DNA from: Acidobacteriota bacterium
GTDB lineage: Bacteria; Acidobacteriota; Terriglobia; Terriglobales; Acidobacteriaceae
Assembly: GCA_021799405.1 (NCBI GenBank)
Contig: JAJZAL010000056.1
Coordinates: 1 to 24,495, forward strand
Length of the DNA stretch: 24,495 nucleotides
Direction: 5' to 3'
Part shown: piece after piece, positions 7,619 through 16,151 of the stretch
Position numbering within the stretch: the stretch's first letter is position 1
How the letters are laid out: the number at the start of each line of letters is the position of its first letter
The notes under the pieces: generated by a model
Databases searched by the model: none
Told to the model about the DNA's origin: nothing
Seen by the model: the letters and a program-made list of their open reading frames with translations, nothing else
Program-made: the position numbers and the translations under genes

Positions 7619-7863
7619 GAATCTAGGTATATCAGAGGGAACTGGCTCAGGTTTTCAATTGGCACCAATCTTGTCACCAGGGGCTTGCCGGGGACTCCAG
7701 TCTTGAGACAGGCGCTGCTCGGGCGAGATTGGGGCGCCCTTATGTTGTGGTTCGATCGGCATTGCGAGTCCTGGACACACACCTCGACGCTCCATTCTTC
7801 GCTGGATTGCCGTGCCTGCCACGCATTAGACTTCCTTCGCAGGCAAATCCCGGGGGAATACTC

Positions 7864-10113
7864 ATGCTTAATCGCCGTACTTTTCTCAAGACCGGCGCCG
7901 CCATGGTACCGGTCTCCGCTGCGTTCGGCGCCATCCATCCTGCCTCAGCGCACGCAGCCGAACTCGCCGCAGGCGCCATTGTTTCCGGCCCCTCTCCAAA
8001 ACTCATTGCGCTGCCGTCGCGCCTCGCGCCGGTTGACCCATCTTCGGAACCGTGGCAACGGCGCATCCGCCGCGTCGGCCAATCCAACATGACCGAGCAC
8101 GACCCTGCTGTGATGAACATCGAAGAGTGGGCCGACTTCTGGCATTCCGCGCAAGCCGACATCGTCTTCATCAGCGTCACTGGCATCCTTGCCTTCTATC
8201 CGTCGAAGGTGAAATTTCATCGCCACGGCAAATATCTTCATGGCCGCGACTTCTTTGGCGAGTGCCTTGCCGCCGCCAAGAAGCGCGGTATGCGCGCGGT
8301 GGCTCGCATGAGCCCAGACCTTAACTGGCCCGATGCACTTGCCGCACATCCTGAATGGGCCATGCGCAACCGGGATGGCAGCGTGCAGCACAACACGCAG
8401 GATTCGCGGCTCTTCAAGACATGCATGTTCTCCAGCTACATGGATGATTATGTTCCAGCCATCATGCGCGAGATCAACTCGCTCTACGATGTCGATTGTT
8501 TCTACACCAACGGCTGGCCGCCGGGCGGCAGCCTCCCCGACTGCCACTGCGCCATCTGCAGCAAACTCCCGCCTTCCGGCACGCCGGCCTACTGGCGTGT
8601 CTTCAACGACCGCGTCTTCGAATTGTGGCGGAAGTACGATGCGATTGCCAAAGAGAAGAGCCCCGATAGCTTCTTCTTCCCGAACCTCGGCGGCAACGTG
8701 CGTTGTGGACCGAATCTGCAACGCCTGGGCTCCATCGCCGAGTGGTTTCAGGCTGACAACCAGGGCCGCAACTTTGCCTCGCCATCCATCTGGGAGTGCA
8801 GCCTGCAAGGGCGTGTCTGCACCGCCATCATGGATGGCAAGTTCGCCACCAACGTCACGGGCGCCTATTCCACCGGCACCGTCACCTGGCGGAATAGCTC
8901 AAAGAGTCCAGACGAGACCCGCATCTGGCTGAGCGAATCACTTGCTGGCGGAACTGTGCCCTATCTTCACTTCGTCGGCTCTGAAGACGGCTTCTGCGAG
9001 GACCGGCGGTGGCAGAAGATCGGCAGCGATTACTTTCGCTGGACCGCGAAATACGACCACCATCTCGCTGGCCGGCGCACCGTTGCCAATATCGGCGTTG
9101 TGATGGGCCAGAGCACACAACTGCTCTACCCCGGACCGGCCACCGCGCGTGGCCGCGGCTACATGAGCGAAACCACCCAAGGCATCTACGACGCGCTGCT
9201 TCGCGGCCGTTTCTTCTTTGATTATGTGCACGAAGAACGCCTTGAACCGGAACGCCTCGCCAAGTACCGCGCCCTTATCCTGCCCAACGTGGCCATGCTC
9301 AGCGACCACCAGTGCCAGCAGATCCGCGACTACGCGCGGTCAGGTGGGTCGGTGATGGCCAGCTTTGAGACGAGCCTCTATGACGAAAACCTGCAGCCAC
9401 GCGCGGACTTCGCGCTCGGCGATCTCTTTGGAATTCGCAAGGCCGGCGACGTCGTGGGCACCAATGGAAATGCCTATTACGCACGCATCGAACATCCGAA
9501 TGCGGCCAGCCCCAGCCCTGTCCTCGAAGGCTTCACCAATACCAACTGGCTTCCGGGCGCGCAGAATCGCATTCCTCTCAATCCCGTGCCCAACCCCGTG
9601 CTTACAGTCGTGCCCGGTTTTGTGAGCTATCCACCCGAATTGGCTTATCCTCCGATTTCGCACACTGACGAGCCTGCGGTTGTGCTGCGCGAAACCGGCT
9701 CCAGCCGCCTGGCCTACTTCCCGGGCGACATCGAGCGAACGTATTGGCTCACCGGACACGGCGATTTGCTGCAGCTTCTCCACAACACCATCCGCTGGCT
9801 CATGAACGATGAGAGCATCGTGCACGTCGATGGCCCTGGCTTCATGGAGATGCTCTGCTGGGAAACCGCACCCGGTTACGCCGTCCACATGCTCAACTAC
9901 ACAAATCCCGACGCGCAGCATGGCTGGCTGAAATCGATTGACCCGGTGGGCGCTCAGGCTGTGACGATGAAGCTTCCACCCAATGTCCGCGCCAAATCAG
10001 TAGAGTTACTCCAAGCCGGCCAATCGATTCATTTCACCCAGCAGGAGCAGCTCCTGCGCTTTACCGTGCCGCGCGTGGAAGCTTACGAAGTCGCCGCGAT
10101 TACAGTTACCTGA
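7864..10113 (+). CDS. Tat-exported putative glycoside hydrolase (HGH6-type barrel plus beta-galactosidase trimerisation-like domain)
   Basis: A 749-residue protein beginning MLNRRTFLKTGAAMVP, a Tat signal, with likely cleavage after PASAHA. Residues ~70-400 look like a TIM barrel of the hypothetical-glycosyl-hydrolase-6/GH42-like type: VFISVTGILAFYP, HGRDFFGECLAAAKKRGMR, DCFYTNGWPPGG and a CHCAIC cluster (Cys 227, 229, 232), a possible metal site. Residues ~410-600 resemble a beta-galactosidase trimerisation (GATase-like) domain: NIGVVMGQSTQLLYPG, LPNVAMLSDHQCQQIRDYARSGGSVMASFETSLYD. A C-terminal beta domain follows. Start chosen at ATG 7864 for the Tat motif and a GGGGGA at 7852-7857. Function is probably removal of a terminal sugar from a glycan in the periplasm; the specificity is unknown. 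Neighbouring lyases and isomerase fit a polysaccharide-use locus. Confidence 0.8.
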   Translation: MLNRRTFLKTGAAMVPVSAAFGAIHPASAHAAELAAGAIVSGPSPKLIALPSRLAPVDPSSEPWQRRIRRVGQSNMTEHDPAVMNIEEWADFWHSAQADIVFISVTGILAFYPSKVKFHRHGKYLHGRDFFGECLAAAKKRGMRAVARMSPDLNWPDALAAHPEWAMRNRDGSVQHNTQDSRLFKTCMFSSYMDDYVPAIMREINSLYDVDCFYTNGWPPGGSLPDCHCAICSKLPPSGTPAYWRVFNDRVFELWRKYDAIAKEKSPDSFFFPNLGGNVRCGPNLQRLGSIAEWFQADNQGRNFASPSIWECSLQGRVCTAIMDGKFATNVTGAYSTGTVTWRNSSKSPDETRIWLSESLAGGTVPYLHFVGSEDGFCEDRRWQKIGSDYFRWTAKYDHHLAGRRTVANIGVVMGQSTQLLYPGPATARGRGYMSETTQGIYDALLRGRFFFDYVHEERLEPERLAKYRALILPNVAMLSDHQCQQIRDYARSGGSVMASFETSLYDENLQPRADFALGDLFGIRKAGDVVGTNGNAYYARIEHPNAASPSPVLEGFTNTNWLPGAQNRIPLNPVPNPVLTVVPGFVSYPPELAYPPISHTDEPAVVLRETGSSRLAYFPGDIERTYWLTGHGDLLQLLHNTIRWLMNDESIVHVDGPGFMEMLCWETAPGYAVHMLNYTNPDAQHGWLKSIDPVGAQAVTMKLPPNVRAKSVELLQAGQSIHFTQQEQLLRFTVPRVEAYEVAAITVT

Positions 10114-10155
10114 CCGCGGCGTGTTTACCCATGCTTTCCCCGGTTCGTGCATTGC

Positions 10156-10195
10156 GGCTCTCCCAGATTTTTCGGTAAAAGAAATTCCCAGAGCC
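10156..10195. terminator. Candidate hairpin downstream of the glycoside hydrolase
   Basis: GGCTCT (10156-10161) pairs with AGAGCC (10190-10195), with an inner TTTT-cggt-AAAA stem. It lies 42 bp after the glycoside hydrolase stop. No T-run follows, so termination is only a possibility. Confidence 0.3.
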
Positions 10196-10332
10196 CCGGA
10201 CCGGACGCATGAGCGGCGCAAGGTACATTGACACCCCCTGACCTGATCCAGCAGTGGAGTGGTAGACTTGGGCCTTCTTAGAAATGATCGCCAGGAAAGC
10301 AAGCATCTGCGGACAACGAGGAGGATTTCACA

Positions 10333-11820
10333 ATGAAGCAACCGAAGGGTCTCTGCAGCCGGCGGATTCCAGTCTCTGCGATCTTTGTTCTGGCAACGAG
10401 TGTGCTTATCGCTTGTGCTCTTCGCACTGAAGCCCAGGCCGCGAAGCCGGCCCCGAAGGATATGCCCATCCGTCACATCATTATTATCTTTCAGGAGAAT
10501 CGTTCCTTTGACTCCTACTTCGGCACGTTCCCGGGAGCGGATGGCATTCCAATGCAAAACGGCGTGCCCACGGTCTGTGTCCCCGATCCGAAGACGGGAC
10601 AATGCATCAAGCCTTATCTTGACCACGACGATGTGAATTGTGGCGGCCCGCATGGGGCCAAATCGGTTTTGGGTGATATCGCAAATGGCGCGATGAATGG
10701 GTTCATCAGTGAAGTACAGAGTGAAGGGGCATTCGGTTTCAATGAACATGGATATGCGGGGCCCCTCATAAACTGTCATCATCCCACTGACCCGAAAGAC
10801 TCTGATCAGGTGATGGGATACCACAACGGTGGAGACATTCCGAATTACTGGGCTTATGCGAGAGATTTTGTGCTCCAGGACCATATGTTCGAATCAGTTC
10901 GCTCCTGGAGTTTTCCATCGCACCTGTTTCTTGTTTCCGCGTGGTCGGCCGACTGCAGCAACGTCGATGACCCCGGGAGCTGCGTGAGCGCTCTGTCGCC
11001 CAAGGATAGAAATCTCAAGAATCCTACGCCATTTGCGTGGACGGAAATTACCTGGCTGTTGCACAAAGGGCAAGTGAGCTGGGTCTACTACCTGGACCAC
11101 GGCGCGGAGCAACCACACCGCCCTCGGCGCAAGGGAGCTAACCAGGCCGCGAAAGGATCTGCGCAGGCTGCCGGCGCCAAGGAGGCCTCGTGGAAAGGCA
11201 GTCCTGGGGTTCCCGAGATCTGGAACGTGCTGCCCGGCTTTACAGACGTCCATGAGGACAAGCAAGTAGCCAATATCGAAGACCTGAGCCGTTTCTTTGC
11301 GGCTGCCAAAGCAGGAACTCTGCCCTCCGTTTCGTGGATTTGCCCACAGAGGGCAGATAGTGAGCACCCTCCCGGCAAAGTGAGCGTGGGGGAATCCTAC
11401 GTGACACAAATTGTGAATGCCGCGATGCAAAGCCCCGACTGGAAGAGTACGGCCATTTTCCTTACCTGGGACGATTGGGGAGGATTTTACGATCACGTCG
11501 TGCCGCCCACCGTTGATTCATTGGGCTACGGCATCCGCGTTCCGGGCATTGTGATCAGTCCTTATGCGAGGCGCGGGTACATCGACCATCAGACGCTGAG
11601 CTTCGACGCCTATCTGAGATTTATCGAAGATGTGTTTCTCCATGGTCAGCGGCTCGACCCCAGGACCGATGGGCGGCCGGACTCCAGGCCAGGCGTGCGG
11701 GAAGACAATCCGAAGCTGGGCAATCTCATGAACGATTTTGATTTTTCGCAAAGCCCTCGGCCGCCCGTGGTCTTGCCCGTTCACCCCAAGACGACGCTGG
11801 TGGCAGATCATCCCAGATAG
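10333..11820 (+). CDS. Secreted phosphoesterase, phospholipase C / acid phosphatase (PF04185-type) family
   Basis: A 495-residue secreted hydrolase. Residues 1-36 form a Sec-type signal peptide ending RTEAQA. The N-terminal catalytic signature is [18 protein letters not shown] (about 52-68), where Glu-Asn bind the metal and active-site region of the PLC/AcpA superfamily. The matching C-terminal metal motif is [17 protein letters not shown] (378-393), followed by [18 protein letters not shown]. Such enzymes release phosphate or phospho-head groups from phosphomonoesters or phospholipids. ATG 10333 has a perfect AGGAGG at 10319-10324, 8 bases upstream. The protein lacks the extra C-terminal domains of true phospholipases C, favouring an acid-phosphatase-like role. 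A Lys/Ala-rich insert (about 260-289) interrupts the core and may be a surface loop. Confidence 0.88.
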   Translation: MKQPKGLCSRRIPVSAIFVLATSVLIACALRTEAQAAKPAPKDMPIRHIIIIFQENRSFDSYFGTFPGADGIPMQNGVPTVCVPDPKTGQCIKPYLDHDDVNCGGPHGAKSVLGDIANGAMNGFISEVQSEGAFGFNEHGYAGPLINCHHPTDPKDSDQVMGYHNGGDIPNYWAYARDFVLQDHMFESVRSWSFPSHLFLVSAWSADCSNVDDPGSCVSALSPKDRNLKNPTPFAWTEITWLLHKGQVSWVYYLDHGAEQPHRPRRKGANQAAKGSAQAAGAKEASWKGSPGVPEIWNVLPGFTDVHEDKQVANIEDLSRFFAAAKAGTLPSVSWICPQRADSEHPPGKVSVGESYVTQIVNAAMQSPDWKSTAIFLTWDDWGGFYDHVVPPTVDSLGYGIRVPGIVISPYARRGYIDHQTLSFDAYLRFIEDVFLHGQRLDPRTDGRPDSRPGVREDNPKLGNLMNDFDFSQSPRPPVVLPVHPKTTLVADHPR

Positions 11821-11983
11821 CATGGCCGGGGGGCCGGGCTTCAATTTGCGCGAGTGCGGTCAGTGGGCTCCTCGGAATTCTCGATGGAAGATGTGTCGCG
11901 AGAGCCGGGCCACCGGGCGACAAAAATCGCGACTGGCGGGTGTCCCGGATCTCAATTTGCACCAATCCTCTCATCTGGGCGCC

Positions 11984-12019
11984 CCCAGGTCTCGTTCGCC
12001 GCGGCGGATGAGACCTGGG
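11984..12019. repeat. Inverted repeat, CCCAGGTCTC / GAGACCTGGG
   Basis: Perfect 10-bp arms at 11984-11993 and 12010-12019, with a partly paired GC-rich inner section (CGCCG/CGGCG). It shares the ACCTGGG core with the second hairpin 100 bases away. No T-run follows, so a repeat element is as likely as a terminator. Confidence 0.6.
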
Positions 12020-12119
12020 AGGGTCTTGCCCTCCCGACAAACCATGAGACTTGACGGGGTGTAACGGAACGGCAGAAAGCAATTCGTTCTGGACAGCGGC
12101 AAAACCTGGGAATCTACTT

Positions 12120-12161
12120 CCTCGATACCCGGGTCCCAAAAGCGGGACCTGGGTATCGAGG
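12120..12161. terminator. Long hairpin between convergent genes, possible bidirectional terminator or REP-like element
   Basis: Arms of 18 bp at 12120-12137 and 12144-12161 pair with one mismatch around an AAAAGC loop. It lies 43 bp beyond the stop of the minus-strand isomerase gene and 299 bp beyond the plus-strand phosphoesterase stop. On the plus strand TTTGTT follows. The very long stem and absence of a proper T-run leave a repeat element open. Confidence 0.5.
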
Positions 12162-12203
12162 TTTGTTGGCAAAGACATTATCGCCGAGACGCGATCCTTC
12201 CGA

Positions 12204-13847
12204 CTATGCGCCCTGCGTGACGCCGCAGAGGTGGACGTTGATGCCCAGCTCCGCGAACATGGCAGCCTTGGTGGCGAGTGCCTTGTCGGCCAGCGCGGCC
12301 GTCGGCGCGTAGGCTATGTTCACATGGTTGGCGCGGTGGCGGGCCATCATCTGGTTCTGGCTTACGCCGTGCAGCACCGCATGGACGATGGGCCATTGCG
12401 TGGTGGTCTCGCGCCAGCGCCGCGCGGTCTCGGCCTCCGGCAGACTCACTACGGTGCCCCGGCCCATATCCACGTGCAGCGCGCCACCCTCAGCAAAGAC
12501 GCGGCTCCAGACAATCTCGCCCGGCTTGCCGACTCCCTTGAGCGATCCACCGCCCAGCGGGAAGTACATGGCCGGCTGGCGCTCGCTGGTGGCTCCGGCA
12601 TAGCCGCCGACGAAGTGATTGGCAGGCGCTGCGCCGGAGATCTGCAAGAGCCAGACAAAGTCATCGACGCCGTCGCCCTTATAGTGCTCGCCCCAGCGAA
12701 CATCGTGCAGCGTCGTCGAGGGATCGAGGCCGAGCGCCTTCCAGCAGCGGTTGGTGATCATGGCATCCATGCCGGCGCACTCGTCCACTTCGTTGAAGTG
12801 CACCAGCGGACCGCCCGCATATAGCTCTTCCTTCGTGCCCTCCGCATACACTGGCGGACGGTCGGCGTTGTTCAGCAGGCCCTCGGCCAGGTCGGAGGCG
12901 GGCACCATGTCCTTGAGCCCCTGCTGGTACTGGATGCCCACTGCATCACAGCCAAACTCGCTGGCGATGCGCATCGCCGCGATATACATCTTGCACTGAT
13001 CAAGCACCTGGTCGAGCGTCAGTTCGGTTACCGGATCCTTGCCGAAGGCGAACTTGACACCCCTGGCGACCAGCCAGTCGTAGACAGCCTTAGCTTCGGC
13101 GCCGGAGACGGTGCGCATCTTGGCCACCAGCGCCGACTGGCTCAGCCGCTCCTTGAAGATGCCGGCGGGGTTCAACAGCTCATCGTCGATGATGGCGTTG
13201 TACATGCCCATGCAGCCTTCGTCGAAGATGCCCATGATCGACTTGCGATAGCGAAGATCCGCGGCAAGCTCCGCGCCCAGCCTGGCACTCTCGGCGGGCA
13301 GTTTGCTGACGTCGAGAGCGCGCACGTGGCTGAGATCGTGAGTAATCTTGCCCTCGCGCAGCCATTGGTCTAGCGCGTTCAGAAAGTAGCTGTCGGTGAA
13401 GTCCTTGCTCCAGATGGTCGAGAACTGCCTGCCGGCCTTGATGAGCGAGCCGTTCAGGTTGAGCAGGCCAACCAGCCCCGGCCACTGGCCGGACCAGTTG
13501 GCCGCGGTGAGGATCGGTCCCTTGTGGCTGCGCAGGCCGGGCAGCACATGATGGCTGTATTGCCACGCTGCCGTGGCAAAAACCAGCCGCGCTTCGGGAT
13601 GAATCTTCATGAAGACGTCCATCCCCATGCGCTGGGATGAGATGAAACCGTGCTTGTCCTTTTCGCTATACGCATGCGCGCGAACCAGCTTGATGCCCTT
13701 CTGCGCGAAGGCTGCCGTCAGCTTTTCTTCCATGTCGCGCTGCGCGGGCCAGCACACCTGATTAGCCGAAAGCCGCAAATCTCCGCTGGTGATGAGCAAT
13801 ACTTCACTGGCCGCCGGCTTGGCGACATCATTTCCGGGTACTGCCAT
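12204..13847 (-). CDS. L-fucose isomerase-like protein
   Basis: A 547-residue cytoplasmic protein resembling the L-fucose/L-arabinose isomerase superfamily, metal-dependent enzymes that interconvert aldoses and ketoses. Supporting segments are an N-terminal Rossmann-like start (EVLLITSGDLRLSANQVCWPAQ), MGIFDEGCMGMYNAIIDDELL, VHFNEVDECAGMDAMI and a C-terminal ARHRANHVNIAYAP with a His placed like the metal His of FucI. I cannot verify each metal ligand by eye. The length is near FucI (about 590) but somewhat shorter. ATG 13847 follows AAGGAG (minus strand, about 13861-13856); an upstream extension to 13880 has no support. It is the last gene of a same-strand run after two heparinase II/III proteins, which suggests it isomerises a sugar released by them. 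Substrate unknown. Confidence 0.78.
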   Translation of the reverse strand: MAVPGNDVAKPAASEVLLITSGDLRLSANQVCWPAQRDMEEKLTAAFAQKGIKLVRAHAYSEKDKHGFISSQRMGMDVFMKIHPEARLVFATAAWQYSHHVLPGLRSHKGPILTAANWSGQWPGLVGLLNLNGSLIKAGRQFSTIWSKDFTDSYFLNALDQWLREGKITHDLSHVRALDVSKLPAESARLGAELAADLRYRKSIMGIFDEGCMGMYNAIIDDELLNPAGIFKERLSQSALVAKMRTVSGAEAKAVYDWLVARGVKFAFGKDPVTELTLDQVLDQCKMYIAAMRIASEFGCDAVGIQYQQGLKDMVPASDLAEGLLNNADRPPVYAEGTKEELYAGGPLVHFNEVDECAGMDAMITNRCWKALGLDPSTTLHDVRWGEHYKGDGVDDFVWLLQISGAAPANHFVGGYAGATSERQPAMYFPLGGGSLKGVGKPGEIVWSRVFAEGGALHVDMGRGTVVSLPEAETARRWRETTTQWPIVHAVLHGVSQNQMMARHRANHVNIAYAPTAALADKALATKAAMFAELGINVHLCGVTQGA

Positions 13848-13890
13848 GCAATGATCTCCTTCTATCGAAGCTTCGTCCAAGATGAAATAT

Positions 13891-13909
13891 ACACCCCGAT
13901 ATGGGGAGT
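13891..13909. promoter_or_regulatory. Imperfect palindrome upstream of the isomerase gene
   Basis: AC-CCCC and GGGG-GT half-sites are arranged symmetrically across 19 bp, 44 bases upstream of the isomerase start. It may be an operator for separate control of this gene in the 180-bp gap after the upstream lyase. Symmetry is partial (six of nine pairs), so this is weak. Confidence 0.25.
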
Positions 13910-14027
13910 GTTTTCCGCACCCCTTCCAGGGTTACTTTTACGATAACTGCCGCAACTTTGGCGATGCTGCGCTGAATGCGCCTCTTGCAGCAGCAGCCGC
14001 GCTGTCGCGACGCCGCCCAAAAATCCC

Positions 14028-16058
14028 CTATGCCTTTGAGAATTCGTAGGAAAGGTTCCCTTTCGCAACGGACTGCCTCGTATTCAGGCGAATGCGATAG
14101 ATTGCGCTCCCCCAATCCTCGCGCAGATTCGGATCCGTAATCGCAATCTTCTCGACCACTGGCTTCAGCTCTGCGCCGCTGAATCTGAGCAGGGCGTCTT
14201 TGCCCTCACCCGAGGCCAGCCTCATGGTGATGCTTCCATCGGCGCTCACCGCAGGTATGCGCGAGGTCATGATCGAAAGGCTCACGGGAACCGCACGCTC
14301 CAGGTCGAAGTTCTCCTCAATCGTCACCTTGTCGTTGACGCGATCCAACGTCACCGTGCGCATCCACGAACGGATCCCGGCGTCTTTGGGATAGGCATCG
14401 GCTATGTTGAAGGAGACCTTCGCCTGCCGGTCGCTGGTCTCATAGCGTCGATCGGTCGCCCTGTATTGGACGCCGTTGTGCTGCATCACGCCGCCCACGG
14501 TCGGAAGGTTATGATATGCCGATTGCATGGTCCAGATGGAGTAACGGTCGGCGCTGAAAGTCTTGGCGGTATACGCCTCCACACCCACATCAATCGCCAC
14601 CGGCTGGCCGTCCTCGTAAATGACAAAATTGCCGGTGTCGTTATGACTGTGGCTGCGCCCGTTGTTCGCTGCCAGCACCGCGACATACATGCCATCTGTG
14701 GAACCCGCTTTTACGCGCGCCGTCATCAGGCCGAAATCCGGATACCACGCATCGCGGACCAGCACATCCTCCTGCCGCGCGCTGCGGATCTCATTGGCCG
14801 CCAGAATGGCGGGCAGCGACCGCGAGAGGCTGGGAAGGTGCATGTTCAATGCTTGTTGCAACCCTTCGCCGCGCGCCGCCCAGCCTGACTTCATTGCGTA
14901 GTAGGCTCCGAAGGCTTCGAGTTGCGCATCGTGAACGGCCTTGCCATAGCGGTAGAGCACATCTCCTTCCGGCGCCGCCTTGCCGTGGACATCGCCGTAG
15001 TCCACGTAGTCATCCCCCGCGATGTGCACGTTGAGGATGAACCTTCCCATAGCGTCGATAAACGGGTCGGCAAAGATCTTCGTGGAGTTCCCCGTAGCCG
15101 ACTCCAGTGTGCTCACACATTCAAAAAAGCATAAAGGCGAGCGGCTGAAGTAGCCGGGCCCCTCTTCTTCGCCCGCGTCGGGCCAATAGTCGTTCAGGTA
15201 GGCGTCCACGCTCCGGGTGATGCGCGTGATCTCGTGCAGGCGCAGTTGCGGATCTTCTTCGAGAATCAGATTGGCTATCAGCAGATTGGAGTTGATCCAC
15301 GGCGTCCAGTTGTTCACCCGATCGTCGTGCCCCGGCTCGCCGAAGCCCATCCACCAGAAGTCGTTGCGGTTGCGCGCGGGGCCGAGAATGCGCCGTTCCG
15401 ACTCGAGCACGATGCGCTTGTTGATGAGCGGCGAAACCGTATCGAGTTGCTCGCCGAGCAGGTACTTCGTCCACGCCAGCAACTGCACAGTCTCCGCGCC
15501 GAACAGCTCCACAACCGGATCGGTCACGTCGGGCAGGCCGGACCCGGCCTTCTGCATGCCGAGGTGCGCGGGCGCTCCCCAAAAGCTTTCTTCGCAGATC
15601 AGCCAGACGCCATTGGTGATGTCATCGAGGAAACGGCCTTTGCCTTCAAGGCACTCGGCAAGAACAAGGTGCTGCAGCTTCGAGCGCCGGCCAAAGTTCA
15701 CGTCCTGATACCGGGTGCGATTGCCGTTGCGCTTGAACTCAAGAAAGCTGGTGGCCAGCAGAACCTGCCAGCCCTCTTTGCGCTCGGCCAGTGCCTTGTC
15801 GACGATGGCGGTGCGGATGTCGGCGGGAACGGCCTCCCAGGCGGCGCGCTCGCTGCATCGGGGATACGGATGCCACTGGTTGAGCGGGAGCAGCTTGCTC
15901 TGAAGAAACTCCTCAGTGTAAGTGGTGCTCAGGAGATTGTGCGGAGCCACGAGCGGCTGGTTCATCTGCCCGCCGAAGGAGAGGGCTCCCATGGAGCGAA
16001 GTAGTTTGTGTTGCCCTGCCAATGCGGCGCTGCCTGCCAGAAAATTCCTGCGATTCAT
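14028..16058 (-). CDS. Heparinase II/III-family protein, putative polysaccharide lyase (Tat-type signal)
   Basis: A 676-residue exported protein starting MNRRNFLAGSAALAG, a twin-arginine-like signal. An N-terminal helical toroid (about 40-390) has CSERAAWEAV and LVLAECLEGKGRFLDDI. The C-terminal beta-sandwich carries the heparinase II/III signature RSHSHNDTGNF (His 470, His 472, Asp 474) and GQPVAIDVG, then SAYHNLPTVGG. Family members cleave uronic-acid polysaccharides by beta-elimination, with Zn bound near the SHxHxD motif. The frame is open to 16145, but ATG 16058 has AGAGGA upstream and starts the signal. It is a paralogue of the gene 93 bp upstream. The substrate (alginate, heparan-like, or a plant or microbial glycan) cannot be told. 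Confidence 0.85.
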   Translation of the reverse strand: MNRRNFLAGSAALAGQHKLLRSMGALSFGGQMNQPLVAPHNLLSTTYTEEFLQSKLLPLNQWHPYPRCSERAAWEAVPADIRTAIVDKALAERKEGWQVLLATSFLEFKRNGNRTRYQDVNFGRRSKLQHLVLAECLEGKGRFLDDITNGVWLICEESFWGAPAHLGMQKAGSGLPDVTDPVVELFGAETVQLLAWTKYLLGEQLDTVSPLINKRIVLESERRILGPARNRNDFWWMGFGEPGHDDRVNNWTPWINSNLLIANLILEEDPQLRLHEITRITRSVDAYLNDYWPDAGEEEGPGYFSRSPLCFFECVSTLESATGNSTKIFADPFIDAMGRFILNVHIAGDDYVDYGDVHGKAAPEGDVLYRYGKAVHDAQLEAFGAYYAMKSGWAARGEGLQQALNMHLPSLSRSLPAILAANEIRSARQEDVLVRDAWYPDFGLMTARVKAGSTDGMYVAVLAANNGRSHSHNDTGNFVIYEDGQPVAIDVGVEAYTAKTFSADRYSIWTMQSAYHNLPTVGGVMQHNGVQYRATDRRYETSDRQAKVSFNIADAYPKDAGIRSWMRTVTLDRVNDKVTIEENFDLERAVPVSLSIMTSRIPAVSADGSITMRLASGEGKDALLRFSGAELKPVVEKIAITDPNLREDWGSAIYRIRLNTRQSVAKGNLSYEFSKA

Positions 16059-16151
16059 AAAATTGGTTCCTCTTCTTGTGGGGATTCGTTTGCTCGTCTT
16101 GCCGGAGTGGCGTGCCGGGCGGCAGTTGCGGTGCCGCTCCGGCACGGCGTT

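Larger units (their letters stand above)
11821..12203. other. Convergent intergenic region with hairpins, no gene
   Basis: About 383 bases between the stops of two convergent genes hold no supportable coding sequence. The plus-strand frames entering from here are shadows of the isomerase gene. The region carries two hairpins (listed separately) and three copies of ACCTGGG, near 12012, 12105 and 12147, which suggests an interspersed repeat or a remnant of one. Confidence 0.55.

Noticed and set aside
10228..10268. Sigma-70 promoter with TTGACA before the phosphoesterase gene
   Set aside because: TTGACA is exact at 10228-10233, but the only -10-like TAGACT is 29 bases away, too far for a functional pair.
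10006..10884. 292-codon minus-strand frame spanning the glycoside hydrolase end and the phosphoesterase start
   Set aside because: Overlaps two well-supported plus genes and their intergenic region; no coding character.
12051..12824. 257-codon plus-strand frame starting between the convergent genes
   Set aside because: Most of it is antisense to the isomerase-like gene and its first part contains the long hairpin; no family motif.
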